Below, piece by piece: positions 30,575 through 42,362 of a stretch of 64,000 nucleotides of DNA (its first letter is position 1; each line of letters starts with the position of its first letter). Source of the DNA: Diphasiastrum complanatum. Taxonomy: Eukaryota > Streptophyta > Lycopodiopsida > Lycopodiales > Lycopodiaceae. The position numbers and the translations under genes were made by a program. The notes beneath the pieces were generated by a model that was given only the letters and a program-made list of their open reading frames with translations, was not told the origin of the DNA and ran no database searches. Location of the stretch: the NCBI GenBank assembly GCA_029204225.1, contig CM055094.1:21247987-21311986 (forward strand). The letters are read 5' to 3'.

Positions 30575-30860
30575 ACTAGGTCGACCGTTTGGTGCTTCGG
30601 CTCAATCGACTGTGGAGGGCTTCGGATCGGTCGACTTTTGATGGACTCGGCTCAATCAACTTTGTATGCAGAGTATGGACGCTGAGCTCGTTCCACAGCG
30701 AATGTAGAGTATGTACGCACGCCTCAGTCCACGGTGATTGCAGAGTATGGGGGCACGGCTCTATGAGCAGTGTATGTAGAGTATTGCTCGGCAGTTTATG
30801 GAGAATAGAAATTTGTGGAAAAATTTGTGGAAAAATTTGGAGCAATGTCGCTCTGATAGG
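30575..30860. repeat. 36-bp minisatellite region, copy
   Basis: Three units (about 30,640-30,770), then a doubled AAATTTGTGGAAA (30,820-30,840), a small tandem slip not seen in other copies. Joined at about 30,570 to gene M sequence. Confidence 0.7.
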
Positions 30861-31037
30861 ATGTGGAAACGATGATGTTTCTTTGCGATAATGTACTAGT
30901 AGAGAGCTTTCAACCCAAATCCGTGAATGTGTGGTTTTGACAAGCTCCAGTAGCACTACCCCTCAGCATTTGGCTCGTGCTAGATGTGACGATTTTTGTG
31001 TAATGTAGCAGATCTCGGCAGCTTAGGGTTTTTGAAA

Positions 31038-31175
31038 ATGGATGATGATGGCACTCTGGATCCGTGGTGGATGTATGTAGATGGTGTCCAAGGATGTGAA
31101 GGAGTAATCAAGCACGGTCGTAGCGAATGGCAGATCGCCATTAAAAGATGGAAAATCGATCCTTTGAAGCTATAG
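31038..31175 (+). CDS. S1 small ORF, longest copy (45 codons)
   Basis: Reads MDDDGTLDPWWMYVDGVQGC, EGVIKHGRSEWQIAIKRWKI and ends DPLKL. The frame is open upstream for about 20 more codons (RFLCNVADLGSLGFLK). Copies at 20.3 and 39.6 kb stop after GRSK/GRSE, and those at 50.4, 52.0 and 54.2 kb stop after GVQGCK, so this is the only long one. The Trp-rich acidic peptide is not a recognised family. S2 starts 29 bp further on. Confidence 0.4.
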   Translation: MDDDGTLDPWWMYVDGVQGCEGVIKHGRSEWQIAIKRWKIDPLKL

Positions 31176-31203
31176 CTTTTCAAAGCTTCTGAATTCCATT
31201 TCC

Positions 31204-31386
31204 ATGCCTGAAGAAGGAAGTGCCAGCATCAAATCTTCTCCCATCAGAGTTTGTTTTCATTTCCTAAAAAGCATGCATGGCAGTATGGCAGTAAAGCATG
31301 ATATTGTGACTTTTTGTAATGTTCTGCAACATTTGCTTACATACATAGCTACACCAAATGAGAAAATTAAGGACCTAGATTCTTAA
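31204..31386 (+). CDS. S2 small ORF, copy
   Basis: Full 60-codon frame, MPEEGSASIKSSPIRVCFHF through NEKIKDLDS, three substitutions from the 20.46-kb copy. The stop region merges into the shared spacer (ATTAAGGACCTAGATTC). Confidence 0.35.
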   Translation: MPEEGSASIKSSPIRVCFHFLKSMHGSMAVKHDIVTFCNVLQHLLTYIATPNEKIKDLDS

Positions 31387-31389
31387 AGA

Positions 31390-32280
31390 CTTTTCTGAGG
31401 TTGAAGTTCTAGTTTTTCTACAAATCAACTTCCTCTGAAAGTTTCTTTTTTGTGGAAATGATGCTATTTATACCAAGCGTAGGCTAATTTGTAACGGCAA
31501 AGATGGAGTTTGCAGCTCACCATGATTATGATCATTTGCAAGTAGCCTATTATAAGCAAATTGGCTGCACTTTCGTGTTATCTTAGCACATATGAATGTA
31601 GCTTGTGATATTATTGGTTCGATAGTCTAGTAGGTCTTTTTTGCACCATTTAAGGTAAGAGAAAGAGAGCACAATCTTTAACGCTTGCTTCTTGTACAAC
31701 CAAATTACCTTCCAATTTTTTCAAGCCTATTTGTAGTAAAATGTCTCACATCTCTATGGAACATATGCACAAAAGTGAATCACTTTCTGCCACGAGATGA
31801 TAGTTATACATTGTGCAATAGGGAATCACACTGTTGATAAGTTGGATTCACATTTACATCATGAAGCAAATAGTCTTGTAAGTTTCGTGTTTAAGTGGAT
31901 CGGAAGCTCGCTCCAATTGATGTTGAGATTAATATATCATGCTATCTCTAGCCTAATAGCCACACACTCGATGTTTGGATCCATAAAATATTCACACAAA
32001 GGGACATAGGTCTACCACGTAGGTCTGCCACGTAGTTTTCAATCAGTCAAAAGGAAGGTAGATCCTTATCTTTGGTACTGTAATAGTTAGTTCTTAGACT
32101 TATTGAGATCTTAGAAATTAAATTTTAGGGTCAGCGCAAAGTTTTTGACAAGTGCTCATCAAGTGAATGCAATTCTAGTCAAGATTGTGTTCAATTTTGC
32201 TTGATTTGTGAGATATTTGGATTGATTATTGCATGATGATTCAACTGATATTTATGTGCATATGATTCCTTTTGGTTCAG
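31390..32280. other. duplicated spacer before copia leader
   Basis: Copy of 3.24-4.14 kb. No supported gene; a 70-codon frame at 31,797-32,009 corresponds to the variable frame at 3,634. Confidence 0.5.
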
Positions 32281-32317
32281 GTTAGGTGAATCCTATATCC
32301 TTGTGAAGTTGAGATCA

Positions 32318-32655
32318 ATGAATGCATATCTTCTGGATTCACATGATAGATTGAATGCTTCTAATTATTCGATTTGGAAGCTAAGAATGGAATCAATCCT
32401 TATTTTACAAGATCTAATGGATATAGTGAGTGGCTAAGAGGATGAGCCTATTCACCCTCAAGAAGCTACAAAATACAAAAGGAGGTGCAAGGTTGCTCTC
32501 CATTGTATAAAATGAATGTAGCTCATGAGCTTCTTAAGGAGATAGGTGCTTGCATGTTGGCTCAAGAATCATGGGAAACTCTTCAAAAGATATATGAATC
32601 CAAGAATACTTCAAGGTTGCTATCCTTGAATAATCAAATCCATATGTGCTGAGAA
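32318..32655 (+). pseudogene. copia gag N-terminal fragment
   Basis: MNAYLLDSHDRLNASNYSIW, KLRMESILILQDLMDIVSG, TAA-type stop, EDEPIHPQEATKYKRRCK, HELLKEIGACMLAQESWE. Cut at about 32,655, where gene P coiled-coil exon sequence (CCGTATGCCAAAATATC) begins, so gag and gene P are fused in different frames. Confidence 0.7.
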
Positions 32656-34066
32656 ATATCAATAATCCGTATGCCAAAATATCAAAAACTACGAAATCTA
32701 TATGCAAAAGAGATTTGGAGGCACATGATATCAGTAATTCGATTCTGGTAGGACGCAAAAACGCGGACAAGTCAGTTCCAACGACGACATCTAATTTGAT
32801 CGGGAGCTCTTCTCAGCAAGAATTAATGGCGTCTACTGGTTGGAGAGCTCCAGTCCTCACGGTTTAGGGTTGAGCAAGCACCAAAGCACGTCCAGAATGA
32901 TCCTTCTTTCGACCCAAGATTTCGTAGAAGACGAGCATGGAGATCGGAAGACAACATATCAGCATATCCTTGCAACTTTGCGATAATAGATGGCTTGTTC
33001 TCTTCTCAGAAGGAATGTCATACATCAATCAATAATTTTTGGGAACTGAGTTTTGATTCTCGCGATCCTACAATCCAGCTACAACACAAGTTCTGCCAGT
33101 TTCTGATGACTGTCATGGGCCAAAGGTTTGAGCAAAATCCACAATTTTACATCAATCCCAACAAAGCGGTCCTTCACATGGAGGATACCAGGAATCTATT
33201 TACGGATTCAATACTTTCCAGCAGACTCCATACATATCTTCAAAGAGATGTGCACTTCAGGATTTATCATCAATGCTGATGAGGGTTACATGTACAACCA
33301 GAGATCAAAAGCATTTACTGGTCGAAGACAAATACTGACTCGAAACTGCTTCAACTGGCTACGTGAGCAAAATCATAAGCATGCTAGTAATTCGACTTTG
33401 ATAGGATGGAAAGACGGGGACAAGTCAGTTCCAACGACGACATCTAATTCGATGAGGAGCTCTTCTCAGCCAGATTTAATTGCGTCGACCGGTTGGAGAG
33501 CTCCATTCCTCAAAGATACGTACGTCTATGAAATGCTTGATCAATCACCAAAGCAAATTCAGAATGATCCTTCTTTTGACCCAAGTTTTCGTAGAAGACG
33601 AGCGCTAGCATGGAGATCGGAAGACAACATATCAGCGTATCCTTGCAACTTTGCGATAATAGATGGCTCGTTCTCTTCTCAGAAGGAATGTCATACATCC
33701 ATCAAGAATTTTTGCAAATTAACTTATGATTCTGACGATCCTACAATCAAGCTACAACACAAGTTCTGCCAGTTTCTGATGACTGTCATGGGCCGAAGGT
33801 TTGAGCAGGATCCACAATTTTTCATCAATCCCAACAAACTGGCGCTTCACATGGAGGATACTAGGATTTATTTACGGATACAATACTTTCCTGCAGACTC
33901 CATACAAATCTTCAAAGAGATGTGCACTTCAGGCTTTATCATCAATGCTGATAAGGCTTACACCCAGAGATCAAAAGCATTTGTTGGTCGAAGACAAATG
34001 CTGACTCGAACCTGCTCCAAGTGGCTGCGCGAGCAATATCATAAGCATGATGCCCACTATTCCTGA
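32656..34066 (+). pseudogene. gene P copy 3, both modules
   Basis: Lacks the small ORF, the (CT)n tract and the start of the coiled-coil exon (replaced by copia gag). Module 1 carries TAG after LTV (about 32,866) and one extra A at about 33,192 (AGGAATC). From there a single frame runs 312 codons' worth through the end of module 1, the linker (DGDKSVPTTTSNSMRSSSQP) and all of module 2 to TGA 34,064-34,066. It is the only copy in which the two modules are read through without a stop between them, supporting one two-module protein. Confidence 0.65.
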
Positions 34067-34407
34067 ACAAATGTTATGAAGAAAATCCTTTAGGTGCAAT
34101 TTTTTGAATTGAGTACATTGAAAACATCAACATTTGTTGATTGGAGCTTTTAAGATTGACCATTATAGTTATCTAGGGCCAATGTATATGGCACTCAAGT
34201 GCTAATCTATCTCTCCACTACTTTTGAAATGTCCACTTTAGGTCATAATCTATGATCTAGATATACCTTCTTCTCATTGTGTATATGTATATGTTCTCAT
34301 CGTTGATATTTGATTTAATGTATTAAATGAACATTGAATGCTCATTAAATCAAAATCAACAATAATCAGGTTACACATATTCTGTTCAAAAAATATTTAG
34401 ACACACA

Positions 34408-34620
34408 ATGAAAATATCATATCGACAAGAGGGAACATATCACGGCAAAAGGACTAGACAGAAATTGTTTGTTAGTGATCATCCATCCAAAGTAGGTGCA
34501 CCACTTCCAAATTCTAATCTTACTCCAAGCCTTTTTGTGAGACTACTAATATTTTTGGAAAACACATGTTCTTCATATTCCAAGCATGCTCAGCATACCT
34601 CCAAGCACATAGCAAAGTAA
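34408..34620 (+). CDS. 70-codon conserved ORF, copy 3
   Basis: Identical in length and nearly identical in sequence to 9,433 (Leu for Val at the NSN.TP position). Confidence 0.35.
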   Translation: MKISYRQEGTYHGKRTRQKLFVSDHPSKVGAPLPNSNLTPSLFVRLLIFLENTCSSYSKHAQHTSKHIAK

Positions 34621-35224
34621 ACCGTACATCTTCTTTCCTTGCCCTACTTGTTGGTCTTCATCTCGTATGGTAAGTACTTGAGCCTTGATTGTTCCTTTGA
34701 ATAAGAGCTTTTTGCTATAGTTTCAAGAGAGAAGCTTTCTGGAAAAGGGTCAACTTGGGAGTAGCTTAATATATTGATGTCATTTCAAATCATGATAGCT
34801 TCATGGTTGTCACTCAAAATAATAGTAAATTGTTTGGTAACTTGGGGTAGCTTGATATGTAGCTAGGCAACTAAACAACAAATCACCTCTAGATGGCTTC
34901 ACAAGCTTGTCTAACTCATTCTTATAATTACTACCATTGTGTCTAACTTGCCAAATGCTAGGTGTAAAAGTATTTGACAAATGCATAACTCTTTACTCTC
35001 CAAGTCTTAAGACTTACCAAGTGTTGTTTGTAGCTCATACTAGATGCTTTGAGAAGTTATATTAAGGACTTGGGGGGGGTTATCGAAAAGAATCCAATCT
35101 TGCCAAATACTAGGTGTAAAAGTGTTTGACATATTCCTAACTCTTTACTCTCCAAGTGTTGTTTTTAGCTCATAGTAAATGCTTTGAGAATATTGTTGCT
35201 GGTTATATTAATTTGGAGGGATTG

Positions 35225-36835
35225 CAAAGAATCGAACTTGAGTGTACAAGCCCAACTCAAGTGCAGACACCAACTCACCACACATGGGAAGATCATTAAA
35301 TTTGAATTTGAAGAAAAATCAAATTAAAAAAAAAATGAAAAACTATTTCTCCTTAGAGGCATTGTGGTCATCATCTAGACGAGCTGTGCTTGCGTGAATC
35401 GATAGAAACAAAGAAAATAATAATAACGAGTTTTTATCCTATTAATGCACCAATAATATATAAATATAATTGAATTAAATGGGAAGATTATAATTTTTAT
35501 CGCTTCATTTAAACATTGATCTACTCATTTCAATGATTTCATTCAAATTCAAATTCCAATGATTTGTGAAGTGCGAATGAATGCAATGTAACTTGCATAT
35601 GTTTGGAACATAGCATAGATTCATTATATTTTAACTATATGTTATTTAGTCGTGTAGCAAGGAATAAGCATTTTTTTTAACAAATTTTCAATTTGTTTTT
35701 GGAAACCCTAGATTACAACATTTTAATATATTAACAAAAATGACTTAATTTGCATGAACAACTTTGAGTTTTGAAAATCCTAGATTACAGCTTCATTCAA
35801 TCTTCATATTTCCAAGCTCGTTCAAACTTCAATGAAATATAATTCATTCCAAAATCCATTCTCGAATCCTAGAACGATGTATTTTAAAAACTTTTGTAAT
35901 GTGAAAGAGAGATCATTGAGCTAAAACATGACCCTGATTGCATTCGGAATTGCCTTCAAAAACTTATAAATTGTATTCATCAATGGAGATGTCTAGAGGA
36001 CATGGTGTGAAAATTTGTCAACTAGTTTGGCTTTTTATTTGGCAATTTTGGAGGCCAAAATGAATCTCAACTTCGAGTTAGTTTCATATTTGTTAATAAG
36101 GGCCTAAATAGTGGTTTAACTACCTCTGGCAAGTAGATAAGTGGATGAGGTCGAGTTTGGACCCATTCTAATTGGCTAGTTTTGGTACATTGCTTTCAAA
36201 AACTTATAAATTGTATTCATCAATGGAGATGTCTAGAGGAGATGGTGTGAAAAATTGTCAACCAGTTTGGTTTTTCATTTGGCAATTTTGGAGGCCAAAA
36301 TGAATCTCAACTTCGAGTTAGTTTCATATTTGTTAATAAGGGCCTAAATTGTGATTTAACTACCTCTACCAAGCAGATTAGTGGATGAGGTGGAGTTTGG
36401 ACCCATTCTAATTGGCTAATTTTGGTACATTGCATCTAGACTAGATTTTCTAGGTTTTTGATAAAGTATCTAGAAGTTTCCAAATTAGGTCAAGTTTGGG
36501 GCAAGTGGCCAAATGACATTTTGGAAGCTATAAATAGTTGTACCTAAGTGGAGAAATAATCATCAAAGTTTCGTTCTTTGTGGAGAATTCATCTCTTATG
36601 TCCATCTCATGTGATTTTCTCTATCTTGGTTTTCTATGTGTAGAATGTTGATTTTCTTGTAGATCTTGATTCCACACGTGTGAAGATTATAATATATATG
36701 ATTTTGTTAAACATCGATCTACAAACATTTCAATGATTTTTCTTCAAATCCAAATTTGATGATCTTCCCATGTGTGGTGAGTTGGTATATGCGCTTCTGT
36801 TGGGCTTGTACACTCAAGTTCGATTCTTTGGGATC
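35225..36835. mobile_element. inverted-repeat element copy 3 (two arms, two 242-bp units)
   Basis: Left arm about 35,225-35,325, right arm about 36,730-36,835, tandem units at 35,950-36,428. In the second unit a small change reads ACCAAGCAG for GGCAAGTAG. The minus-strand ORF over the right arm (36,719-36,928 and upstream) is open: KKISDGDKKGPKQISNENL, ESNLSVQAQQKRIYQLTTHG. Confidence 0.5.
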
Positions 36836-36982
36836 CCTCGCCAACTGTGGTTTCAATACTTTCTCTGCAAGATTCTCATTTGAAATTTGCTTGGGACCCT
36901 TCTTATCTCCATCAGATATTTTTTTCAATGTTGATGCTAGGCCATACCATAGGGAAGTAGTTCATGTGTGACTCCTCACTCA

Positions 36983-36984
<2 letters not shown>

Positions 36985-37036
<52 letters not shown>

Positions 37037-37044
37037 ATCTATCT
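36985..37044. repeat. (CT)n microsatellite with ATCT variants
   Basis: Shorter CT tract ending in TATCTATCTATATCTATCTC; a contraction of the tracts at 12.0 and 60.6 kb. Confidence 0.9.
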
Positions 37045-37850
37045 CATTCCACTCAAGCCTACATGGCAGACCCACGTGGCATACCTTAGTTGGCTTGCCA
37101 CACAAGCCTATGTCAAGCCTATATGGTAGACTGCAACATACAAGCATGAACATAGTGGCATCAAGCCTATGTCATGCCTATATGACATACCACGCAAGCC
37201 TATGATAGGCCTACATAGCTTGCCACATGGCAAGTCCCAAGCCTGTGTGGTTTATCTCATGACATGCCTACATGGCTTGCCACATGGCAACTTGGGAGCC
37301 CCATATCTCTCTCTCTAGCTCCACTCAAGCCTACATGGCAAAGCTTGGTTGGCTTGCCACACAAGCCTATGGCAAGCCTATGTGGTATCCTGCGACATGC
37401 TTACGTGGGAAGCATCAGAAATATGCCATGCCTATGTGGCCTGCCACGCAAGCCTATGATTTATCTCATGACATGCCTACATGGCTTGCCACATGGCAAC
37501 TTGGGAGCCCCAGCTCTCACTCTCTAGCTCCGCTCAAGCCTACATGGCAGAGCCTGGTTTGCTTACCGCACAAGCCTGTTGCAAGCCTATGTGGTAGCCT
37601 GCGACATGCTTACGTGGGAAGCATCAGAAATATGCCATGCCTATGTGGCCTGCCACGTAAGCCTATGGTAGGCCTGTGTGGTTTGCCAAGTGAAAACTTT
37701 TGAGCCCACCTATGTATATATATAGATCTCTAGGTCCACTCAAGCCTATGTGGCACAAGGCCCAGTTGGCTTGACGTACAAGGTTATGGTAGGCCTACAT
37801 GGCTTGCCACATGGCAACCCTCAAGCCTGCATGATTTGCCATGTGGCATA
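37045..37850. repeat. GCCTACATGG satellite block
   Basis: Three higher-order segments as in 27.7-28.4 kb, a (TA)n/AGATCTCTAGG segment at about 37,713-37,735, then the H3-like 3' end. Confidence 0.85.
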
Positions 37851-38227
37851 CCACTGTCATAGGTGTTTCGAAACCTCGTGACAAGAAGCATGTCCTTGGG
37901 CATCAGTGTCACCCTCTTGCCATGAATGGAACACAGCATCGAATCCTCAAACAATTTTGTCTGGAAGTACTCGCCATCCAATGCAGCGATATTCCACCTC
38001 ACTGCATAGGGCAGATGTGTGGTCATATTTTGTGTAACCTACCTCACAGCCCGATACAAGGCTGCTTTCAGGATCACAAGTTTGGTGTACCTCTGCAAGG
38101 CCCTGATGTCCCTCAACCATGGACAACGAGGTCTTCCGCGTCTTTGCGGACGTATGGGTTTAGATGTCTGGGGACGAGACGGTTGAACAAAATGGGTAAG
38201 CCTAGCGGTTTGCTTCGTCCGAGCCAT
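37784..38227 (-). pseudogene. histone H3-like variant, copy 3 (nonsense codon and 15-bp deletion)
   Basis: ATG at 38,227-38,225 with the most H3-like start of all copies: MARTKQTARLTHFVQPSRPQ, exact ARTKQTAR. The GAG codon of RAVREV is TAG (38,041-38,039), ending translation after alpha-1. Beyond it the frame continues to 37,784 with a 15-bp in-frame deletion (about 37,968) that turns the extended alpha-2 into [18 protein letters not shown]. The rest is intact ([15 protein letters not shown]). Promoter parts are well kept (TATA 38,553; 11 CACGTG), so a short tail-only peptide could still be made. Confidence 0.75.
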
Positions 38228-38552
38228 TGAGGCCGGATATCTATACCACGCGAGGACAGAGATATAGCAGAAGAGAGAGCTAAATTATCTCGCGTAATGG
38301 CGACACTGAGAACTCTAAGGGTGATATCGCTACAACGCGAGAGTGGCAGAGACAGGCGGGGAGAGGCAGGGGCTTGCATGATGGTGATACTGGGAAAGTC
38401 AGGCTGATATCGCTACGACGCGAGAGGGTGTAAGGAATAGGCCTGGGGATGAGGTCATTCGCATGATGGCGATATCACGAATGCAGGTCATATGGAAGCA
38501 ATCAAACATGACAGCAAATTACACAAAAACCTATACAATCCCCAATAATGGA

Positions 38553-38562
38553 CTTATATAGG
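38553..38562 (-). promoter_or_regulatory. TATA box of H3-like copy 3
   Basis: CCTATATAAG on the minus strand, about 325 bp upstream of ATG 38,227. Confidence 0.6.
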
Positions 38563-38572
38563 AGAAAAAGTT

Positions 38573-38930
38573 GGCACGTGTGAATCCCAGCGACACGTGG
38601 CCCAGTCAGTAGCTGACGCGTGGAACCACAGGCTTGTATACGCATGTGTGAAACTGCACGTCTAGATCAACACGTGTGGGATCCCATGTGGGGGCACGTG
38701 GTCGAATGGATCATCGACGTGTTCTTGCACGTATCGGCTCACACGTGTGGTCACGTGGCCCAATCAGTAACGGACGTGTGGGACCACACTTCTATATCCG
38801 CACGTGTGAAACTTGCACATGTGGCCATGTGGTCGAATGGTTTGGTGACATGTGTTCTGGCACGTGTTAGCTTGCACGTGTGGGCACGTGGCCGAATGGC
38901 AGATTGACGTGTATTGTAGCACGTGTATAA
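38573..38930 (-). promoter_or_regulatory. G-box array of H3-like copy 3 (11 CACGTG)
   Basis: Eleven exact CACGTG motifs. The array is cut at its distal end: at about 38,930 it jumps to U1 sequence (TATAAGCAATATGCAATC), so the AT-rich sequence and gene M last exon normally beyond it are missing. Confidence 0.7.
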
Positions 38931-39420
38931 GCAATATGCAATCAAAATGGGCTCTGATAGCCACTGAAAAGAGGAAGTTGGTACTCTATGTGGCTCAGGA
39001 ACTAGTGTGCCTCCTGGTACCAATGTTCATCTCAGAGATATCGAGGCTTTCCATGGTGATGTCAATTTTGTCTTGAGTTGGGTCATCAGAACTGGAAGAT
39101 GTTGTGGCAGACATGTTCTGGACTAGGCTGATGACACTGTTGAAGGTTCGGCTCTGGTAACAGACAAGTGGAGTCTCGGCTCAATCGACTGTGGAGGGCT
39201 TCGGATCGGTCGACTTTTGATGGACTTGGCTCAATCAACTTTGTATGCAGAGTATGGACGCTGACCTCGTTCCACAGCGAATGTAGAGTTTGTATGCTCG
39301 CCTCGGTCCACGGTGATTGCGGAGTATGGGGGCGCGGCTCTATGAGCAGTGTATGTAGAGTACTGCTCGGCAGTGTATGGAGAATAGAAATTTGTGAAAA
39401 ATTTGGAGCAATGTCACTCT
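38931..39420 (-). other. U1 5' region with minisatellite
   Basis: U1 Ser-rich start on the minus strand (about 39,020-39,130) and three 36-bp units (39,235-39,345). Nearly identical to 30.6 kb on the right side. Confidence 0.6.
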
Positions 39421-39606
39421 GATAGGATGTGGAAACGATGATGTTTCTTTGCAATAACGTACTAGTAGAGAGCTTTCAACCCAAATCCGTGTTGAATGTG
39501 TGGTTTTGACAAGCTCCAGTAGCACTACCCCTTAGCATTTGGCTCGTGCTAGATGTGACGATTTTTGTGTAATGTAGCAGATCTCGGTAGCTTAGGATTT
39601 TTGAAA

Positions 39607-39955
39607 ATGGATGATGATGGCACTCTGGATCCGTGGTGGATGTATGTAGATGGTGTCCAAGGATGTGAAGGAGTAATCAAGCACGGTCGTAGCGAATGAT
39701 AGATCGCCACTAAAAGATGGAGAATCGATCCTTTGAAGCTATAGCTTTTTAATGCTTCTGAATTCCATTTCCATGCTTGAAGAAGGAAGTGCCAGCATCA
39801 AATCTTCTCCCATCAGAGTTTGTTTGCATTTCCTAAAAAGCATGCATGGTAGCATGGCAGTAAAGCATGATATTGTGACTTTTTGTAATGTTCTACAACA
39901 TTTGCTTACATACATAGCTACACCAAATGAGAAAATTAAGGACCTAGATTCTTAA
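39607..39955 (+). other. S1 (stopped) and S2 ORF copies
   Basis: S1 reads MDDDGTLDPWWMYVDGVQGC and stops at GRSE (39,697). S2 is open from about 39,773 to 39,955; an upstream in-frame ATG at 39,752 (MLLNSISMLEEG) exists only here. Confidence 0.35.
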
Positions 39956-39959
39956 AGAC

Positions 39960-40860
39960 TTTTCTGAGGTTGAAGTTCTAGTTTTTCTACAAATCAACTT
40001 CCTCTGAAAGTTTCTTTTTGGTGGAAATGATGCTATTTATACCAAGTGTAGGCTAATTTGTAACGGCAAAGATGGAGTTTGCAGCTCACCATGATTATGA
40101 TCATTTGCACGTAGCCTATTATAAGCAAATTGGCTGCACTTTCGTGTTATCTTAGCACATATGAATGTAGCTTGTGATATTATTGGTTCGATAGTCTAGT
40201 AGGTCTTTTTTGCACCATTTAAGGTAAGAGAAAGAGAGCACAATCTTTAACGCTTGCTTCTTGTACAACCAAATTACCTTCCAATTTTTTCAAGCCTATT
40301 TGTAGTAAAATGTCTCACATCTCTATGGAACATATGCACAAAAGTGAATCACTTTCTGCCACGAGATGATAGTTATACATTGTGCAATAGGGAATCACAC
40401 TGTTGATAAGTTGGATTCACATTTACATCATGAAGCAAATAGTCTTGTAAGTTTCGTGTTTAAGTGGATCGGAAGCTCGCTCCAATTGATGTTGAGATTA
40501 ATATATCATGCTATCTCTAGCCTAATAGCCACACACTAGATGTTTGGATCCAGAAAATATTCACACAAAGGGACATAGGTCTGCCACGTAGTTTTCAATC
40601 AATCAAAAGGAAGGTAGATCCTTATCTTTGGTACTGTAATAGTTGGTTCTTAGACTTATTGAGATCTTAGAAATTAAATTTTAGGGTCAGCCCAAAGTTT
40701 TTGACAAGTGCTCATCAAGTGAATGCAATTCTAGTCAAGATTGGTCTCAATTTTGCTTGATTTGTGAGATATTTGGATTGATTATTGCATGATGATTCAA
40801 CTAATCTTGTAGGAACGATTTAAAGAGGCATATTTATGTGCATATGATTCCTTTTGGTTA
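39960..40860. other. duplicated spacer
   Basis: Near-identical to 31.39-32.28 kb; no gene supported. Confidence 0.5.
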
Positions 40861-40899
40861 GGGTTAGGTGAATCCTATATCCTTGTGAAGTCGACATCA

Positions 40900-41888
40900 A
40901 TGAATGCATATCTTTTGGATTCACATGATAGATTGAATGCTTCTAATTATTCAATTTAGAGGCTAAGAATGGAATCAATCCTTATTTTACAAGATCTAAT
41001 GGATATAGTGAGTGGCGAAGAGGATGAGCCTATTCACCCTCAAGAAGCTACAAAATACAAAAGGAGGTGCAAGGTTGCTCTTGATTGTATTAAATGAATG
41101 TAGCTCATGAGCTTCTTAAGGAGGTAGGTGCTTGCATCTTGGCTCAAGAATCATGGGAAGCTCTTCAAAAGATATATGAATCCAAGAATACTTCAAGGTT
41201 GCTATCCTTGAATAATAAAATCCATATGTGCTGAGAGTTAAGGACTTAAACAAAGAGCTTGCTTACATATGATATTCTATTAAGGAAAGTGAACTTTTTC
41301 AATCAATCTTGAATGGTTTACGTATGGATTTTGCTAACTTGGTGCAAGGCTATGCAATCATGGGAAAGTTGCCTCCACTTGAAGATCTCCAAGGAGTCCT
41401 CATGGCCGAGGAGAGTAGGAGAACTCACATCAAGTCAAGGATGGAGAAGCTCTCCCTCAATGATGGAGATGACAAGGGTCTTTTCATCAAGATCAAGAGA
41501 AAATCCAAAGGCAATGGTGTTGCATTCAAGAAGAACCAAGTCAAAGCTCGAGCAAGCCAAAGAAGGATAAGTCGAAGATCAAAAGCTATTTTTGTGGCAA
41601 GACGGGGCACTATGCCTCGGAGTGCTTCAAGAAGAAGCAAACTCAAAGTCAAGCAAACCTTGGTCAAGAGGAAGAGGAGAGCTCACATGAAGATTTCGTC
41701 ATGATGTCAAGCTTCTCATCTTCAAGCATAAGAGGTGAAGATTCTTGGTGGATAGATAGTGGGGCTAGCTCCCACATGACAAGTAAGAGGGAGTATTTTT
41801 CAACCTTATCTACCTATGAAGGACCTATCACGTAATTTTATATAATTATGCTTATAAGATCAAAGGAAGAGGATCCATACCTTTATGC
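40900..41888 (+). pseudogene. copia gag-protease remnant, copy without the 47-bp deletion
   Basis: Gag from ATG 40,900: MNAYLLDSHDRLNASNYSI, then TAG replacing the conserved Trp codon, RLRMESILILQDLMDIVSG, EEDEPIHPQEATKYKRRC. Frames then shift. The zinc knuckle has lost its first cysteine (AGC at 41,584: SYFCGKTGHYASEC). The protease is WWIDSGASSHMTSKREYF with DSG at 41,755-41,763. Confidence 0.85.
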
Positions 41889-42362
41889 TTGGGATCTTCA
41901 AGGAACACCAAGATTGATGGAGTGCTTTGCATTTTCAGTATCACTAAGAACTTGCTTAGTGTAGGGCAATTGCTTGACAATGGTTTGATTGTGGAGTTCT
42001 CCACAAATACATGTAACATCAATAAGGATGGCAAGATCATTGCTAAAGGGGTGATGATCTCCACACAACCCGGCCTCACTCTTCAAAAGGTGATCGGTCA
42101 TCTTCTTCAGGAAGAAATGCGAAGAAAGACCAACGGCCTGTCCATCAAAGACAAATCCATGGCCCTGTACACCAAGAAGAAAGACTATTCCAAGGGCAAG
42201 AATCAAGTGAAGCAGCAACAGCAGAAGCCTCACACTCAAGGTGAGAATAGTGGATCACTGGTTCCGAGGGAGTCTCCCAAGTTTTTATCTACTAGTGTCA
42301 ACTGGCCTCGAACTCGAGGTCGGTGGCTCAAGTGCTGCAAAGTGACATCTATCAGAAGATAG
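41889..42362 (+). pseudogene. chimeric ORF: copia pre-integrase fused in frame to another copia gag tail
   Basis: A single 157-codon frame. Pre-integrase (TKIDGVLCIFSITKNLLSV, NGLIVEFSTNTCNINKDGK) runs straight into STQPGLTLQKVIGHLLQEE, MRRKTNGLSIKDKS and KKKDYSKGKNQVKQQQQ, then into antisense U1 sequence to the stop. It is open here but interrupted in the 5.3-kb copy. Likely non-functional, but it is a full-length fusion frame. Confidence 0.7.
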
